This document shows positions 6,653 through 9,536 of a DNA stretch of 9,536 nucleotides, one piece after another. The stretch is taken from assembly GCA_029287755.1 (NCBI GenBank), contig JARFQM010000239.1:1-9536 (forward strand). The letters are read 5' to 3'. The number at the start of each line of letters is the position of its first letter. Position 1 is the stretch's first letter. The DNA comes from Desulfofustis sp. (GTDB lineage: Bacteria; Desulfobacterota; Desulfobulbia; Desulfobulbales; Desulfocapsaceae). The notes beneath the pieces were generated by a model. It did no database searches. It saw only the letters and a program-made list of their open reading frames with translations, and was not told the origin of the DNA. The position numbers were made by a program, and so were the translations under genes.

Positions 6653-7726
6653 TCATGATTGCGGCGAGTCTGAATTGTGCAGACGCTCGATGATAATGGG
6701 CAGCGCCGGAGGGATGCGTTCGCTGTTGTTGGTGACATTTCGAATCATCGACAGGTGTGTCCCCTTTACCGTCAGGTGCGGTATACCTGGCAGCCTGGTC
6801 GACTCGACGGAAACCAGGCCGTCACCCAGACCATCGGTCATGGACGACAGCAAAGACCAGACGGTGTCCAGATCATCTGCTTCAATCCCCGGTAATTTTT
6901 CGGAATAGCTCGACAGCAGGGCGTTCAAATCTTCCTGGTTCCAGGGGCTCGTTACGCCGGCAATGATTAGCTGCTCAATATTTTCCAGAGAAGGCCGGCC
7001 GTTTAATTCTTGCAGAAAACTACTGCCGGGAAGCAGGTCGATTTTTGCTTCGCCGGCACCGTCAAAAACAAAATTCAGCCAGCCGGTCTGGCCCTTGAGA
7101 AGGCGGACGAGGTGGTCGCGCACTTCAGAGAAAAGGCGCAGCTTGACCATGGAGGACCCGTGATTAGGAGTGCCAACCATGATGAGCAGGTCAACCCTGG
7201 GAACCATCTGCCGCTGCAGCGAAGCCTGGTAATCAATGGTTTCGCTGGTTAAGAGTTCTCTGGAAATAAGACCTCCCATGCTGTGGGCAACTATGGCGAT
7301 CTGCGCTATATCTTTTGATCTCAGTTTCTGCAGTTCCTCAAAAAACAACACTGCAGATTCTCTCAGCGGCTGGTCGTTCGGATATTCGAACTGCCAGACA
7401 TCATAGCCTTCTTGCACCAGCGCCGGGGTGAGCTCCTGCCATACCTTGCCGGGATCATCCAAACCGTGGATCAGGACCACCGACCGCTGGCGCTGAGCCC
7501 CTTTGCCGATTGCGCCAGGCTCCGCGCCGTAATGAAACAGCCCTATTGTTTCGGAGTACTTTTCCTGGTGGTCGGGAAACGCTTCTTTGACGGCGGTGCG
7601 AACGGTGCTGCGCAGCTCTTTCTCTTCGGTCCGGTAGAGGTGGGTGACTAATTGATAGATGCCCAGCAGCAGGAGTATGCAGAAAAGTATTCTATAGATC
7701 AATGCAATGACGTCGCTTGTCAACAA
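6653..7726 (-). CDS. Membrane-anchored alpha/beta hydrolase, lipase/PGAP1-like
   Basis: Predicted lipase or esterase of the DUF676/PGAP1-like group; substrate unknown. The 357 residues start with one hydrophobic segment (about 6-29). Motifs: VVLIHGLDDPGKVW (oxyanion HG 87-88), VWQFEYPND (110-118), nucleophile elbow AHSMGG with S149, MVGTPNHGS (183-191, typical of lipases acting on large substrates), likely acid D302 in GLGDGLVSVES, and likely base H324 in KGTHLSMIRN. The start is uncertain: no ATG exists near the N-terminus. TTG 7726 (with TTG 7723 next to it) keeps the whole membrane segment but has no clear Shine-Dalgarno; TTG 7702 would clip it. An in-frame stop at 7750-7748 limits extension. 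First gene of the five-gene run, about 50 nt after a predicted transcription start. Weak initiation may keep expression low. Confidence 0.85.
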   Translation of the reverse strand: MLTSDVIALIYRILFCILLLLGIYQLVTHLYRTEEKELRSTVRTAVKEAFPDHQEKYSETIGLFHYGAEPGAIGKGAQRQRSVVLIHGLDDPGKVWQELTPALVQEGYDVWQFEYPNDQPLRESAVLFFEELQKLRSKDIAQIAIVAHSMGGLISRELLTSETIDYQASLQRQMVPRVDLLIMVGTPNHGSSMVKLRLFSEVRDHLVRLLKGQTGWLNFVFDGAGEAKIDLLPGSSFLQELNGRPSLENIEQLIIAGVTSPWNQEDLNALLSSYSEKLPGIEADDLDTVWSLLSSMTDGLGDGLVSVESTRLPGIPHLTVKGTHLSMIRNVTNNSERIPPALPIIIERLHNSDSPQS

Positions 7727-7749
7727 CCGATAGGGTAATAAAAGCAGTC

Positions 7750-7764
7750 ACGAGTATTTCTCGT
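7750..7764. repeat. Inverted repeat in the leader of the hydrolase operon
   Basis: ACGAG and CTCGT form a perfect 5-bp dyad around a 5-nt AT-rich centre. It falls in the predicted 5' untranslated region, 24 nt before the TTG start. It could be a small RNA hairpin or half of a protein binding site; at this length chance cannot be excluded. Confidence 0.35.
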
Positions 7765-7785
7765 TGCCAGGTTTCTCTTTGCCTA

Positions 7786-7813
7786 ACTATATGGTCGTAA
7801 ACGATCTAATCAA
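7786..7813 (-). promoter_or_regulatory. Predicted sigma70 promoter of the hydrolase/two-component operon
   Basis: TTGATT (7813-7808) and TATAGT (7791-7786) lie on the minus strand with a 16-nt spacer, matching consensus at 4 and 5 of 6 positions. Transcription would start near 7779, leaving an untranslated leader of about 52 nt before the TTG start. It lies in the only gap of this size between the kinase gene and the hydrolase run, and no other gap within the run exceeds 77 nt. Confidence 0.55.
7793..7806. repeat. Inverted repeat filling the promoter spacer (candidate operator)
   Basis: Reads GGTCGT-AA-ACGATC: 6-bp arms with one G-T pair around a 2-bp centre, with a perfect TCGT/ACGA core. 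It occupies nearly the whole gap between the predicted -35 and -10, where a bound protein would block or reshape the promoter. The regulator is unknown; the operon's own response regulator is one candidate, though OmpR-type sites are more often direct repeats. Confidence 0.4.
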
Positions 7814-7945
7814 GTATTTTTAGGTGTTTACCTGGCGGTGACAGATAATTCTTCGAGCTGTCGAGAGTGTCTTGTTGCCCACCCGACATCTCTGCCGAGG
7901 ATGGTGCACTGAGGCAGGATCCTGGGCCCGCTGCAGGTCAGACGA

Positions 7946-9295
7946 TCAGTTGCTCACCGCGCACACCGAGGCGGTGCCGTCCAGATCCTGGCGTCCGAGG
8001 TAACTCTCGATGATGTCTGCCATCCAGGCCTGTTTCTTGTTGCAATGATCAGCGGACCAGAGCCAGTGAATCGAAGGGGCAAAGCTCGGATCAAGACAGA
8101 TGTCACGCTCCACAGTGGGGGGCCGTAAGATTGACAAGAGCTCCTCCGTGGTGGGTAGCCGCCAGGTCGATATTTCCTGAAATCTCTGCTCGTTGAGATA
8201 GTCAACGTAGGTGTGGGCCTGGTGCCAGTCCAGGGTGTAGCCCGAGCCCTGCCGTTGCCAGTGCAGACCGGTATGTGGGTCATAGAGTCTCAAGGGGCTG
8301 ACGATCTGGAGCTGGTGGTCATGAAAGCGCCGCGGGCGAAAGAGGCTGTCGAGCTGCAGCTCCTGCCTGATGTCTTTGTACATGAGTCTGACTGGTTTCG
8401 ATCTGGGGCTCACCTCCGAGCGTTTCGGGTCCTGCTCCGTGGGACGATACCAGCGGCAGGTTGCAGCTGAATCGCTCTGCCATTCATCGAAGACGTCTTC
8501 CAACTGCAGGCGCATCTCCTGGGCGCTGGCAAATCTATCAGCCGGTGTCGAAGCCAGTGCTGTGGCTAAAAACTGGTCCCAGGCAGCGCTTAAATCCGGG
8601 TTAAAGCGACTGGGCGGCTTGATCCCTCCCTTTTTTAGTTCAACCAGTTTGCCGGTGAGCATCCGGTACATCAGAACGCCTGCGCTGAACAGGTCGGCGC
8701 GGCCATCGGCCTTCTCCGGGGCGGCCATCTGTTCCGGGGCGGCGTAATAGGGCGAGCCCACCTGCATACCAGGAATGGCCAACGATTCCTCGCCACGGAC
8801 ACGGGACAGGCCAAAGTCAATGATCTTTACCCGGTCATCGTTGGTGATCATCATGTTGTAGGGTTTGATGTCGCGGTGAACCACCCCGGCAAAATGGAGC
8901 CGCTCCAGCCCTTTGAGCAGCTGGCATAAATACATGTAGGAGCGCGGAATACTGATGACCCGGGTGTCCTCTTCGACCTTATAGGCCTCGCCGATGAAAT
9001 CGCCGATGGAATGCGAAAAATATTCCAGAACCATGAATGGGGTGTCATCATCGAGGTCTGCATCGATCACCTTGGCGACATGATCATGGGTTATGGCGCC
9101 CATGGTTCTGGCCTCTTCGATAAACAGCTCCTTGAGCTTCTGCCAGCCGACCAGATCCTCGAAAATCTCATCACGCGGCTTCAGCACTTTGAGGGCAACG
9201 ATGCGCTCGGTGATCGGGGACCGGGCCTTGTAGACCGTGCTCATTCCCCCACGGCCGAGGCGGCCGCAAATCTCGTACCTGCCTATGTGGTTCAT
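7946..9295 (-). CDS. Ser/Thr protein kinase with C-terminal DUF1566-like domain
   Basis: Hanks-type kinase of 449 residues with no membrane segment, so cytoplasmic. Kinase domain about 7-270: glycine loop GRLGRGGMSTVY (11-22), ATP lysine K36, helix-C glutamate E61, catalytic loop HRDIKPYN with D142 and N147, DFG at 160-162, APE at 186-188, and D201 in the RADLFSAGVLMYRMLTG helix. All key residues are present, so it should be active. It is an RD kinase, but the stretch from DFG to APE has Ser and no Thr, while many bacterial relatives rely on Thr there. A linker (about 272-325) leads to a DUF1566/Lcl_C-like module at about 334-447: LYDPHTGLHWQR, WHQAHTYVDYLN, STWRLPTTEELLSIL, WLWSAD and a terminal SVCAV; C400 and C446 could pair. 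The module may bind targets or ligands. It begins 75 nt after the stop of the partial gene, with which it may share a transcript; a separate promoter follows it. Confidence 0.92.
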   Translation of the reverse strand: MNHIGRYEICGRLGRGGMSTVYKARSPITERIVALKVLKPRDEIFEDLVGWQKLKELFIEEARTMGAITHDHVAKVIDADLDDDTPFMVLEYFSHSIGDFIGEAYKVEEDTRVISIPRSYMYLCQLLKGLERLHFAGVVHRDIKPYNMMITNDDRVKIIDFGLSRVRGEESLAIPGMQVGSPYYAAPEQMAAPEKADGRADLFSAGVLMYRMLTGKLVELKKGGIKPPSRFNPDLSAAWDQFLATALASTPADRFASAQEMRLQLEDVFDEWQSDSAATCRWYRPTEQDPKRSEVSPRSKPVRLMYKDIRQELQLDSLFRPRRFHDHQLQIVSPLRLYDPHTGLHWQRQGSGYTLDWHQAHTYVDYLNEQRFQEISTWRLPTTEELLSILRPPTVERDICLDPSFAPSIHWLWSADHCNKKQAWMADIIESYLGRQDLDGTASVCAVSN

Positions 9296-9370
9296 TGCTG
9301 TCTCACTGCTGGTGCCGGGCGGTGAACGGCCGTTTGCCCAACTGTTGCCACCCTGAAGCTGGTGTGAGCT

Positions 9371-9536
9371 CTACTTGAAAGAAGGGCAAATGCAGATGGC
9401 ATAGGCTTTGGGGAATCCCCTGGCTACTATTTTCTCAGCCGTCAGATGGGCCGGGTAGGAAACACCCCGTACCTGAAGCGTCCCATCCCTGCTGTCCCAG
9501 AGCACGTATTTAGCTTTACCGTTGCCGTCCCGCGGG
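9371..9536 (-). CDS. C-terminal fragment of an unrecognised protein (runs off the right edge)
   Basis: The minus-strand frame stays open from the window edge for 54 codons to a TAG at 9373-9371. The encoded tail includes KAKYVLWDSRDGTLQVRGV, SYPAHLTAEKIVARGFPKAY and a final AICICPSFK. It looks like real protein (mixed strands and a helix, balanced composition, ending shortly before the next gene), whereas one other minus-strand frame is interrupted by a stop near the edge. I do not recognise the family. Its position directly before the Ser/Thr kinase gene suggests co-transcription and perhaps a shared role. The C-x-C near the end might bind a metal or be structural. Confidence 0.6.
   Translation of the reverse strand, partial: PRDGNGKAKYVLWDSRDGTLQVRGVSYPAHLTAEKIVARGFPKAYAICICPSFK

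Noticed and set aside
7910..7945. Palindromes CAGGATCCTG, GGGCCC and CTGCAG after the Ser/Thr kinase stop, considered as a terminator
   Set aside because: They are short restriction-site-like palindromes with no continuous stem and no U tract.
9325..9334. Perfect palindrome AACGGCCGTT in the gap before the kinase gene
   Set aside because: At ten bases it is within chance for GC-rich DNA, and no promoter elements can be tied to it.
1..9536. Search for CRISPR arrays, tRNA or rRNA genes and phage or toxin-antitoxin genes
   Set aside because: No regularly spaced repeats, no cloverleaf or rRNA-like sequence and no recognisable mobile-element or defence genes were seen.

Overview
The window looks like a chromosomal segment from an anaerobic Desulfobacterota (sulfate-reducer-type) bacterium. 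The best evidence is a secreted CbiK-type cobaltochelatase under a cobalamin riboswitch, a form best known from Desulfovibrio and relatives. Mid-range GC, heavy-metal-type two-component proteins and a Hanks-type kinase fused to DUF1566 agree with this. The lineage is inferred and rests on no marker gene. Every gene I can support is on the minus strand, so the window reads from right to left.

Layout in reading direction: (a) 9536-9371, the C-terminal end of an unrecognised protein; (b) 9295-7946, a cytoplasmic Ser/Thr protein kinase with a C-terminal DUF1566/Lcl_C-like domain; (c) 7945-7727, a spacer with a sigma70-like promoter whose -35/-10 gap is filled by an inverted repeat; (d) 7726-1757, a compact five-gene run of three different membrane-anchored alpha/beta hydrolases (a lipase-like protein, a DUF900-type protein and a carboxylesterase-like protein), then an OmpR/CusR-type response regulator and its histidine kinase; (e) 1756-1470, non-coding DNA in which I see no gene; (f) 1469-1117, a promoter, a full cobalamin riboswitch and an intrinsic terminator; (g) 1116-127, cbiK with a signal peptide; (h) 126-1, DNA leading to the next gene.

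How they may work together: the riboswitch unit is well supported. When cobalamin is plentiful the leader should end transcription before cbiK. When it is scarce, a periplasmic chelatase that inserts cobalt (or iron) into sirohydrochlorin is made. The hydrolase-regulator run is the more novel part. Three structurally distinct serine hydrolases, each with an N-terminal membrane segment, are coupled by short gaps and a stop/start junction to a two-component system of the family that usually sits beside metal-efflux genes, yet no efflux gene is present. I infer an envelope-linked hydrolase module with its own sensor, possibly self-regulated through the promoter in (c). Substrate and signal cannot be read from the sequence.
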